Below the pieces are notes generated by a model that saw nothing but the letters and a program-made list of their open reading frames with translations, was not told where the DNA came from and searched no databases. A DNA stretch of 5,765 bases from an uncultured Syntrophobacterales bacterium (GTDB lineage Bacteria; Desulfobacterota; Syntrophia; Syntrophales; UBA5619). Of the stretch, positions 1-5,371 are shown in pieces. Where the stretch lies: positions 1 through 5,765 of the forward strand of contig CAIUXU010000187.1 in the NCBI GenBank assembly GCA_903903205.1. The letters run 5' to 3'. The translations under genes were made by a program, and so were the position numbers. Position 1 is the stretch's first letter. Each line of letters opens with the position of its first letter.

Positions 1-122
1 GGTGCAACCATACCGGTCCGATTTTGCTTCATTCCTAAGAATTCGACAAAATCCAGAATTTCCCGGGCCGCCGGCTCGGGAAGAACCTTGACATGCTCAT
101 AGATTTTTTCTGCCGTGTTCAT
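1..122 (-). CDS. DUF2281 family small protein, second copy (3' part beyond window)
   Basis: Reading leftwards from the ATG at 122-120, 40 codons are visible before the window ends. The protein begins MNTAEKIYEHVKVLPEPAA and continues REILDFVEFL. It is a close paralogue of the complete gene at 210-458 (MNTARIIYEQVKALPEPVV, then MEILDFVQFV), sharing the L-P-E-P turn and the E-I-L-D-F-V helix typical of DUF2281. Members of that family are short proteins often annotated as antitoxin-like. A GAGG ribosome binding site lies 4 bases before the ATG (127-130). The start is supported because the first 12 or so residues align with the paralogue without gaps. After residue 30 the two copies diverge. Whether this copy keeps the C-terminal half, or is followed by a toxin gene, cannot be seen. 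Antitoxin function is inferred from family annotation only. Confidence 0.75.
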   Translation of the reverse strand, partial: MNTAEKIYEHVKVLPEPAAREILDFVEFLGMKQNRTGMVA

Positions 123-209
123 GTTTCCTCTTTACGTCCTTCTGCCTGGCCGATGAAACAGGTTCCAAAAATCATTGGTATCTTTCAGGGAAGCGGGGAA
201 AATGCTGGA
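123..209 (-). repeat. spacer carrying a decayed copy of the DUF3780 tail (duplication scar)
   Basis: The stretch just upstream of the second DUF2281 copy aligns with the end of the DUF3780 gene just upstream of the first copy. On the minus strand both contain CCTG, then TCATCG, then the shared block AGAAGGACGTAAA, then GAGG or GGAGG, and finally the start ATGAACAC. Both copies also keep the same ATGA overlap between a stop codon and the DUF2281 start. In the left copy the frame that ends in this TGA encodes only about 18 residues (from the ATG at 173-171: MIFG...KEET) before hitting an upstream stop, so the DUF3780 tail is a remnant. The aligned part covers roughly 120-175; bases 176-209 show no clear match. 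Confidence 0.6.
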
Positions 210-458
210 CTATTCACACCGGTCCTCATTCGGGGGAAGAAGCCCGTTGAGTCCTGCCTCGAAGGAAGTAAATCCCGGGTCTCCCTGATAGTCCAGTACA
301 ATTTTAGGCCAGTGCGATGCGGCATCAATGGCAATCGGCCCATTCATAAGCGGACTTATCGCTTTCCCGCGTACAAATTGAACAAAATCCAGGATTTCCA
401 TGACAACCGGTTCTGGAAGGGCCTTGACCTGTTCATAGATTATTCTTGCTGTGTTCAT
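210..458 (-). CDS. DUF2281 family small protein (antitoxin-like), complete copy
   Basis: An 82-residue acidic protein. The N-terminal half (about residues 1-30) has the DUF2281 pattern: a short helix, L-P-E-P, then E-I-L-D-F-V-Q-F-V. The C-terminal half (about 48-80) carries W-P-K-I-V-L-D-Y-Q-G-D-P, then F-E, then L-L-P-P-N-E-D, a tail I associate with this family. The function of such proteins is not firmly established; many are annotated as antitoxin components. The ATG overlaps the stop of the DUF3780 gene (ATGA, 455-458). A very strong Shine-Dalgarno, AAGGAGG (463-469), lies 4 bases upstream inside the DUF3780 coding end, so it is probably coupled yet efficiently translated. No toxin gene follows; a second diverged DUF2281 copy does. 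The family call is fairly secure, but the role is unknown. Confidence 0.75.
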   Translation of the reverse strand: MNTARIIYEQVKALPEPVVMEILDFVQFVRGKAISPLMNGPIAIDAASHWPKIVLDYQGDPGFTSFEAGLNGLLPPNEDRCE

Positions 459-1069
459 GGTTCCTCCTTTTTTACGTCCTTCTTTATGAGCGATGAGGCA
501 GGTTTACCAAAGAGTGGCAAGTTTAACACATCCTGCTCAACAGGGCGAGGGCGACGTTTGCGCGTCGGCTGTTTTTCGCCGTCGGAAAGCGCGAGGAAAA
601 GAGCCCGCCGCCAGCCGCGCTGGGTGTCCTCCGGCAGACCGGCCTCGGCGACCGTCATGGAGAAGAGCCACCAGCGTTCCTCCGGTCGGAGCGCGGCCCA
701 CTTGCTGCAAATTACGGGGAGCTGCCCTTCATTGGCTGTCTCGGCTGCCCAGGCGAGCACGCAGAGTTCCTTGCCGAGGAGTCGATCCACCCAGTTTATC
801 CCTGTGTGCCAGCGGCCGGTGAGGACCTTGGCGGCCTTCAGGCGGTCATTGAACTCGCGACGGGCGATGTCTGCGATGGCGGACCAAACGGGACGTTTCA
901 GGACGACCCGTTCCTCTTCGCGCGGGATGCCGCCCTCCTGGCCTCGGTAGCCGTAGTCCTCGACGATGACAACCGTATCGTTCCGCGAGGTTGGGATCTC
1001 GACGCGGAAGAGATGCGCGCCGAAAGTGTCGGGCGCGCCGAAGTCAACGGTGATGGGCTGATTGCTCAC
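455..1069 (-). CDS. DUF3780 domain protein, anti-phage-associated
   Basis: A 204-residue soluble protein without signal peptide or membrane segments. I recognise it as DUF3780, a family found beside DUF499 ATPases and DUF1156 methyltransferases in anti-phage-associated loci; its biochemical role is not known. Visible features are an N-terminal beta-rich part (about 1-60), a helical middle with W-x(3)-A-D-I-A-R-R-E-F-N (about 62-75), the G-I-N-W-V-D-R-L-L-G-K-E-L segment (about 90-102), and W-A-A-L-R-P-E-E-R-W-W-L-F followed by G-W-R-R-A-L-F-L-A-L (about 124-161). A basic stretch, R-K-R-R-P-R-P, follows at about 170-176. The start is GTG (1069-1067), which overlaps the DUF499 stop as GTGA. The 3' end overlaps the next ATG by 4 bases. 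Both overlaps suggest coupled translation and action in one pathway with the ATPase. The lysine-rich last 10 residues are the part duplicated further left. Confidence 0.85.
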   Translation of the reverse strand: MSNQPITVDFGAPDTFGAHLFRVEIPTSRNDTVVIVEDYGYRGQEGGIPREEERVVLKRPVWSAIADIARREFNDRLKAAKVLTGRWHTGINWVDRLLGKELCVLAWAAETANEGQLPVICSKWAALRPEERWWLFSMTVAEAGLPEDTQRGWRRALFLALSDGEKQPTRKRRPRPVEQDVLNLPLFGKPASSLIKKDVKKEEP

Positions 1070-4000
1070 TGCTCAACGTCTCCCTGCCGCAACTCGATGC
1101 CAAGCTTTCCGGCAAAGTCCTTGAGGTCGTGCCCGGAGGCAAAGTGGGCCTTGCGGAAGGTCATGGTGACCGGCGTGTCCGGGGTGAACTTTTCGAGTAC
1201 CTTGACGAGCAACGCTTCGATGAACGCGGCATCCACGGCAATCTCGCCCACGTTGACGGAGATCATCTGGTTGCCCTGGCCCACGGTAAGGGCGATGCCC
1301 TCGAAGGCGGCGGACTTCTCGGCGGCCTGCTTCAACCCCTCGAAAGTCTTGCCGCGCGAGTCAAGTTTGCGACCGGTGCGCGAGACGAGACGGCCGGGTT
1401 TCACATCGTCGATCTGGACGCCGGTTTTACCTTTGGCCGGGAAGCGGAACTCCTTTTTGGCCTCAAGCCCGTCCGCCTCGGCGAAGGCGCGCAGCAGAAC
1501 CTCGCCGTCACCAATGGAGATCGGGCCATCGTAATTTGAGCCATCGCGCGGTTCGCTTCCGTCCAGCGTGTAGCGGATCACCCCCTTTGGCGCGACAAAG
1601 AGCGCCACATTTCGCATACTTCCCTCGCTGGAAAGCTGGTTGCGCAGGACGAGCTTGTTGGACCAGGGCACCGGATCGCCCGTTTCATACTGACCGGAAG
1701 GATCGCAGACCAGAAAGTTTACCCGTAGCGAGTTTGTGGTGACGGTATGTTCCTTCAGCTTTGGACTCGACTCGGACACCGGCCCATCCTCGGCATAGTG
1801 GATGCGCGGCGCCGGGCCGGCGTTCTGCGGATTGACGCGCAGGCGGACCTTGCCCTCGTCGCCAGGCTCTAACTCGGGAATGATCTGTGCCGAGGTGCGC
1901 TTTTTCTTTGGACTCTTTGTGATGTAGCCGGTGCCGAGGTCTTCCCACAGCCCGCGGTTGCAGGCGATGGACTTCAGCGTCTCGAGACCTTTGGGCGGCA
2001 GCCAGGGCATGCCGGCCTGTTCGGTGTAGCGATCAGCCACATCCGACCAGCGCGCTTCGTCCTGGTTTTCGGGCCAGAGCAGATCCTGCGCCTTGTCACG
2101 GATGGCGTCAAACTCCTTCTCCACGTCGAGGTAGAGCTTCAGCGGATTGGAGATCAGCGTTTTTTCGATCTGTTCTTCACCGTTGAAGTCTTTGGTGGCA
2201 TCGCGCGTCATGTCCAGGGCTTTGGACGCAAGCAGCGCCTCCTTGCCGGCGCGATGGATCGGGAAAAGGACCTTGTCGAAGAGGTTGAGGATGGTGGATG
2301 TGAAGTCGAGGGCGTAGGATTGCTGCTTCCTCTCCAGGTCTTCCCGCTGAGGATGTCCCTTGGGAATCCGGCCATCGGCCTTCTGCGCCGCGAAGAGATG
2401 ACGTGCGGCCTTCTCCACACTGCCCATGGCCGTCTTGTCGCCGGTGAGGACGCACAGATTGTTCTTCTGGCTGAGGCCTTCGAAGAACTTCTGAACTTCC
2501 TCCGGCGGGATTTTTGAATCAGGGCTCACGACAAGCAGCACCCGCCCCTTCCGCACGCGGTCCGCCACTTCTTCCAGTTTGGGTAGAGGCAGAACCTCTT
2601 CATAGCCGGTCTTGCGCGCCGGTTTGAACATCTCGCGCAGACGGTGCCGGATGAGCTCATCAACTTGCGGCTCCGGCGCATCGTGGGCAAGGCTCTGCAA
2701 AAGCTTGGTGAGGTTTTCCTGGCGATCGAAGTAGTATCGGCCTTCCGGCGTGTGGTGCAGATACCAGGCTACTTTATCCAGATCCTCGAAGGCTGCGAGG
2801 AAGTCGGACGGCTCGCGCAGCGGCGAGACGAGGCACTCGACCATCTCATCTCTTGTGAGGCCCTTCACTGCGTTGACGGCGGTCGAGAGGCTTGCTGTCA
2901 GGAGAAGTGAGCCGAGATGGGTGGCGGCTTCCTTGCCTGTTTGCAAATCGATTACCTGTGCGTGGGCCGATTGCTGTGCATTCCAGAGATCCATGGCGAT
3001 GACGTCGCGCATCCCGGAGATCTCGGTGAGTTTGTCGCGGACATCGGGAACCGAAAGATCAAAGTGCTGCGGACCGATAAGGAAGACATCGTTTGCCGGC
3101 CGCTCCCAGACGGATTTGAGCAGACGGGACACCAGCTCAATCAGGCCGCGGGTCTGCTTGAACTGCTCATTTTCCTTGAAGAGTGCGATGACGTTCTTGA
3201 GCCGTGGATGGAAGGGATAGGTGGCGGCGATCTCATCGGCAATCGCTTCGGCGCCACGGCTTGCGGTTTTGGATTTGGATGCCTCTTCCAGCTTGCGGCC
3301 AAAGGCTTCGGCGATGTCTCCGATTTCGGCTTTGTCGGGAAGAGACTTGAACAGTCGCTTGCGCAGGATGTCATAAATCTCGTTGGCGGCAAGGTCAACA
3401 GGCGTAATGTTGCGCTCCGTGCGGCCCAGTTCCTGGCGTGCGTTGTCGAGCGCCCGGGTGATCAGGGCGCCGCCGGTCTGATATGCGGCATAAAGATCGG
3501 AGATCACCACACAGACGTTGGTCTTCTTGCCCGCGGCTGTTAGCAAGTTTGCAAAGGCGCGTGTCGCGATGTCGGCAACGGTGCCGGTCCCGATCGGGCG
3601 GGTTGCCAAGTCCTCGAAATAAGGCGGTAGTTCATCCAGCAGGATCAGCACGGGGTCCGAGCCATCAAACAGCTTGAGCCATGCCTTTTCGTCAGGCGCT
3701 TTCGGCCCGGAAGCCCAATATTCCTGAAAGATTTCTCTCTTCCCGAGCTGGCTTGCGATCTCGCCCCAGAAGAAATGTAACGGGCTGTTGCGGCCATTAA
3801 AGGCGGCAATATTGGCCGTCTTGAAAGCCGTGGAGTGGGGCATCCCCGCGCAGTGCGTGTTGCGCAGTCCCGGATGCCTGGCGAGGAGGCCAAAGCCGAC
3901 CAGCAAGTGCGTCTTGCCGCCGCCCATAGCCTGTTTGAGGTGAAAGATCGCTTGTGAGGAAGCGCCCGCCAGCCGGGCAATGCCTTCGCTTAGGAGGTCC

Positions 4001-4149
4001 TGCATGCCCTGGGTGATGAATGTTTTCTCGAAAAAGGCCGATCCATCGCCCTCGGCGGTGATCAGTTCATCGAGCTGTTCTATCTGGTCGCTGAGCTTTA
4101 TGGACAGTGCATTCGGTTGTAACTGGCAGGCGTCACGGACAGTTTTCAT
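1066..4149 (-). CDS. DUF499 domain AAA+/P-loop ATPase, anti-phage-associated
   Basis: A 1027-residue cytoplasmic ATPase. The Walker A motif M-G-G-G-K-T-H lies at about 74-80 and has the compact G-G-G-K-T form typical of DUF499. Walker B, V-L-I-L-L-D-E-L, is at about 166-173, and a sensor-1-like strand V-C-V-V-I-S-D is at about 211-217. A long helical DUF499 region follows to about 500, with R-P-I-G-T-G-T-V and Y-P-F-H-P as recognisable landmarks. A second alpha/beta block (V-L-L-V-V-S-P-D, about 536-543) comes next. Near residue 858 the segment I-R-Y-T-L-D-G-S-E-P, followed by Y-D-G-P-I, matches a chitobiase C-terminal-like beta domain. Family knowledge places such ATPases with DUF3780 and DUF1156 proteins in phage defence, and they resemble the large BREX ATPases in general plan. 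The ATG at 4149 is the only usual start codon in frame before an upstream stop; its GAGG ribosome site is about 11 bases away, so weak. It is the first gene of the operon. No DUF1156 gene precedes it. Confidence 0.9.
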   Translation of the reverse strand: MKTVRDACQLQPNALSIKLSDQIEQLDELITAEGDGSAFFEKTFITQGMQDLLSEGIARLAGASSQAIFHLKQAMGGGKTHLLVGFGLLARHPGLRNTHCAGMPHSTAFKTANIAAFNGRNSPLHFFWGEIASQLGKREIFQEYWASGPKAPDEKAWLKLFDGSDPVLILLDELPPYFEDLATRPIGTGTVADIATRAFANLLTAAGKKTNVCVVISDLYAAYQTGGALITRALDNARQELGRTERNITPVDLAANEIYDILRKRLFKSLPDKAEIGDIAEAFGRKLEEASKSKTASRGAEAIADEIAATYPFHPRLKNVIALFKENEQFKQTRGLIELVSRLLKSVWERPANDVFLIGPQHFDLSVPDVRDKLTEISGMRDVIAMDLWNAQQSAHAQVIDLQTGKEAATHLGSLLLTASLSTAVNAVKGLTRDEMVECLVSPLREPSDFLAAFEDLDKVAWYLHHTPEGRYYFDRQENLTKLLQSLAHDAPEPQVDELIRHRLREMFKPARKTGYEEVLPLPKLEEVADRVRKGRVLLVVSPDSKIPPEEVQKFFEGLSQKNNLCVLTGDKTAMGSVEKAARHLFAAQKADGRIPKGHPQREDLERKQQSYALDFTSTILNLFDKVLFPIHRAGKEALLASKALDMTRDATKDFNGEEQIEKTLISNPLKLYLDVEKEFDAIRDKAQDLLWPENQDEARWSDVADRYTEQAGMPWLPPKGLETLKSIACNRGLWEDLGTGYITKSPKKKRTSAQIIPELEPGDEGKVRLRVNPQNAGPAPRIHYAEDGPVSESSPKLKEHTVTTNSLRVNFLVCDPSGQYETGDPVPWSNKLVLRNQLSSEGSMRNVALFVAPKGVIRYTLDGSEPRDGSNYDGPISIGDGEVLLRAFAEADGLEAKKEFRFPAKGKTGVQIDDVKPGRLVSRTGRKLDSRGKTFEGLKQAAEKSAAFEGIALTVGQGNQMISVNVGEIAVDAAFIEALLVKVLEKFTPDTPVTMTFRKAHFASGHDLKDFAGKLGIELRQGDVEQ

Positions 4150-4221
4150 CGGCTGGTCACCCTCATCGTTTGCATGTTGGTATTCCTCACCCTGAGTCGA
4201 TCACAATGGTCTGATATTATT

Positions 4222-4251
4222 AGATGATGTTAATTTTCTCCTTTATCATCT
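4222..4251. repeat. inverted repeat upstream of the DUF499 gene
   Basis: Perfect 7-base arms AGATGAT (4222-4228) and ATCATCT (4245-4251) are separated by 16 bases. The element lies 73-102 bases before the DUF499 start, within its probable 5' leader. It could be an operator with half-sites about two helical turns apart (23 bases centre to centre) or a weak AT-rich hairpin in the mRNA. There is no T-run, so it is not an intrinsic terminator. Confidence 0.4.
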
Positions 4252-4325
4252 GATTTCCCGCCCGTGCCAAAGTATTTCAACGATTTATCCGCCGGCTGAC
4301 AGGCAACCTTAAACGCTTGTCACAT

Positions 4326-4353
4326 ATCATAAATAACAAGGAAATGTCATCAA
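4326..4353 (-). promoter_or_regulatory. candidate sigma70-type promoter for the DUF499-DUF3780-DUF2281 operon
   Basis: On the minus strand a TTGATG box (4353-4348, four of six matches to TTGACA) is followed after 16 bases by TATGAT (4331-4326, five of six matches to TATAAT). Transcription would begin near 4319 and give a leader of about 170 bases that contains the 4222-4251 inverted repeat. It is the best candidate I found for the operon, but chance matches in AT-rich DNA are common. Confidence 0.4.
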
Positions 4354-4414
4354 TGATTGCACATTACTATCCGGTATATCTTTCCGATTCGGCGCGATGC
4401 TAAAGCGATCTTCA

Positions 4415-4443
4415 TTGACATGCAATACCGTTCCCCCTATACT
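4415..4443 (+). promoter_or_regulatory. candidate sigma70 promoter P1, rightward
   Basis: A perfect -35 TTGACA (4415-4420), a 17-base spacer and the -10 TATACT (4438-4443, five of six) make a near-consensus housekeeping promoter. It points toward the MauE-like gene, with a start expected near 4450 and hence a leader of about 280 bases. Its -35 box lies within an imperfect palindrome, ATTGACATGCAAT (4414-4426). Confidence 0.55.
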
Positions 4444-4495
4444 CTCGCCCGCGAGCAGCGAAACTGATCCGGTCGGGTTTAAGAAGAATCGAGTG

Positions 4496-4524
4496 TTGAC
4501 AAGTTGTCATGGATTGTCTATAGG
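4496..4524 (+). promoter_or_regulatory. candidate sigma70 promoter P2, rightward
   Basis: A perfect -35 TTGACA (4496-4501), a 17-base spacer and the weaker -10 TATAGG (4519-4524, four of six) lie 81 bases downstream of P1. Transcription would start near 4531, leaving about 200 bases of leader before the MauE-like gene. The -35 box is embedded in a perfect palindrome, which suggests control by a repressor or a similar dimeric regulator. Confidence 0.45.
4497..4509. promoter_or_regulatory. operator-like perfect palindrome over P2 -35
   Basis: TGACAAGTTGTCA is a perfect 6-1-6 palindrome. It covers five of the six bases of the P2 -35 box, so a bound dimeric regulator would compete with RNA polymerase. 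The half-site TTGTCA occurs again at 4318-4323, close to the probable start of leftward transcription. No regulator gene is present in the window, so the binding protein is unknown. Confidence 0.4.
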
Positions 4525-4610
4525 GGCGTCGAAACATTTTGGGCGTATAAAAAATACTTGGAGCGGTATCAGTGAGTTATTTATTGGAATTCTTTACCCC
4601 ATTCATATGA

Positions 4611-4650
4611 GGCGCTGACAGAGGACCCGGGCGGTCCTCTGGGAAACGCC
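4611..4650 (+). other. GC-rich RNA hairpin in the leader of the MauE-like gene
   Basis: CAGAGGACC (4619-4627) and GGTCCTCTG (4633-4641) form a perfect 9-base-pair stem closed by a 5-base loop, CGGGC. Outside it, GGCG (4611-4614) can pair with CGCC (4647-4650) across an internal loop of 4 and 5 bases. No T-run follows, so an intrinsic terminator is unlikely. It may be part of a structured leader or small RNA; I do not recognise a known riboswitch class. Confidence 0.5.
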
Positions 4651-4690
4651 GTCTTGCCGTCTCTCCCCCCTGACCGATGAACCCCTGATG

Positions 4691-4717
4691 GTCATGCCGC
4701 AGAGATTACGGCATGGC
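4691..4717 (+). other. second RNA hairpin, just before the MauE-like start
   Basis: CATGCCG (4693-4699) pairs with CGGCATG (4709-4715) around a 9-base loop, and a U-G plus a G-C pair can extend the stem to 4691-4717. Its end lies 11 bases before the ATG at 4729 and 6 bases before the GGGAG ribosome site. Its 5' arm also contains GGTCA (4690-4694), which can instead pair with TGACC (4671-4675), so two alternative folds are possible. Confidence 0.45.
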
Positions 4718-4728
4718 ACATTCGGGAG

Positions 4729-5259
4729 ATGACATTGGTCGATCAGTATTCAATAAATTCAGCTTATTTCAATAAAATAAGGAATATTTTCCATCAGGGT
4801 CTGCTCTACCCTTGGCCCTGCCGGATTGTCCGTATTGCCTTGGCGGCCCTCTTCATTTACGGCGGAGTGATCAAGCTACTCGCTCCCAAGGCATTTGCCG
4901 CGACCATCTCTGCCTATGATCTGGCGCCGGAGGTGCTGTTGCCTCTTCTGGCCGTGGGGCTGCCGTTGATCGAGACGATTGCCGGTCTTGCGCTGCTCCT
5001 GGATCGACCCTGGGGTCTCCATCTGATCACTGTGCAACTCGCGCTCTTCGTATTTGTACTGGGTTACGGCATTTTCGGGGATCTGGATGTCGATTGCGGC
5101 TGCTTCGGGGCCGATGAACTGGACAAAAGAGCCGCTCTACGGGCGGCCTTCTATCGAGATATGATCCTCATCGGAGTGGTGGCGCCGTATCTCTATCTCT
5201 CCCGGCGGGTCCGGGAATTGGTCGAAAGCAGGGAGGAAAAGCGATTGCAAATTTCTTAA
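4729..5259 (+). CDS. MauE/DoxX-like redox-associated integral membrane protein
   Basis: A 176-residue inner-membrane protein with four predicted hydrophobic helices at about 33-50, 69-91, 97-117 and 143-158. The segment A-L-F-I-Y-G-G-V-I-K-L in the first helix, a glutamate in the second (about 82), and the motif D-C-G-C-F-G (122-127) after the third are the hallmarks of the MauE/DoxX-like group. MauE itself helps disulfide-dependent maturation of methylamine dehydrogenase. No other mau genes are present, so the role here is better read as general thiol or quinone redox work in the membrane, which is inference. The ATG at 4729 directly abuts the GGGAG ribosome site (4724-4728), leaving no spacer. 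The in-frame TTG at 4735, 6 bases after that site, may be the real start. A rhodanese-like gene follows on the same strand after 112 bases. Confidence 0.85.
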   Translation: MTLVDQYSINSAYFNKIRNIFHQGLLYPWPCRIVRIALAALFIYGGVIKLLAPKAFAATISAYDLAPEVLLPLLAVGLPLIETIAGLALLLDRPWGLHLITVQLALFVFVLGYGIFGDLDVDCGCFGADELDKRAALRAAFYRDMILIGVVAPYLYLSRRVRELVESREEKRLQIS

Positions 5260-5371
5260 TGATCATCGTGCCCATGCACCAGTGTGGAAACAGTAAAAGC
5301 GATAGAGGGTTCATCAATGATGGAGTGGGTTCACAGGGAAACCACATTTAAAAAAGCGAAAAGGAGAAAAA
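5260..5371 (+). other. short spacer between the MauE-like and rhodanese-like genes
   Basis: This stretch of 112 bases holds no terminator hairpin with a T-run and no clear promoter. The two flanking genes may therefore share a transcript. The only clear signal is the ribosome binding site AAGGAG (5361-5366), set in a purine-rich run 5 bases before the ATG at 5372. Confidence 0.6.

Larger units (their letters stand above)
4150..4728. other. divergent intergenic region between defence operon and MauE-like gene
   Basis: This 579-base stretch separates the leftward DUF499 operon from the rightward MauE-like gene. It is clearly richer in A and T than the flanking genes at about 4200-4600. I find no convincing protein gene in it: the longest open frame (4397-4618, plus) lacks a ribosome binding site and family resemblance. 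It holds candidate promoters for both directions, an inverted repeat facing the defence operon, an operator-like palindrome, and two RNA hairpins in the rightward leader. These are listed separately. No remnant of a DUF1156 methyltransferase or of a transposase was recognised. Confidence 0.8.

Noticed and set aside
93..950. Long plus-strand open frame of 285 codons
   Set aside because: It runs antisense across two DUF2281 genes and DUF3780, has low-complexity Arg/Ser-rich composition and no family resemblance; it is a shadow of the minus-strand genes.
2917..3543. Plus-strand open frame of 208 codons inside the DUF499 gene
   Set aside because: It is antisense to a well-supported ATPase gene, lacks a ribosome site, and its sequence is what a GC-rich coding strand gives by chance.
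4572..4610. Possible 12-residue leader peptide starting at GTG (MSYLLEFFTPFI)
   Set aside because: A GGAG lies 9 bases upstream, but a GTG start and such a short frame are easily expected by chance, and the peptide has no run of a regulatory amino acid.
4397..4618. 73-codon open frame in the divergent intergenic region
   Set aside because: There is no ribosome binding site before the ATG, the start would lie upstream of the P1 and P2 start points, and the residues show no recognisable pattern.
4619..4641. Intrinsic terminator
   Set aside because: The stem is strong but is not followed by a run of T on either strand.
4671..4717. c-di-GMP, fluoride or hammerhead-type RNA, suggested by CCGATGA
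   Set aside because: The other conserved core segments of those RNA classes are not present nearby.
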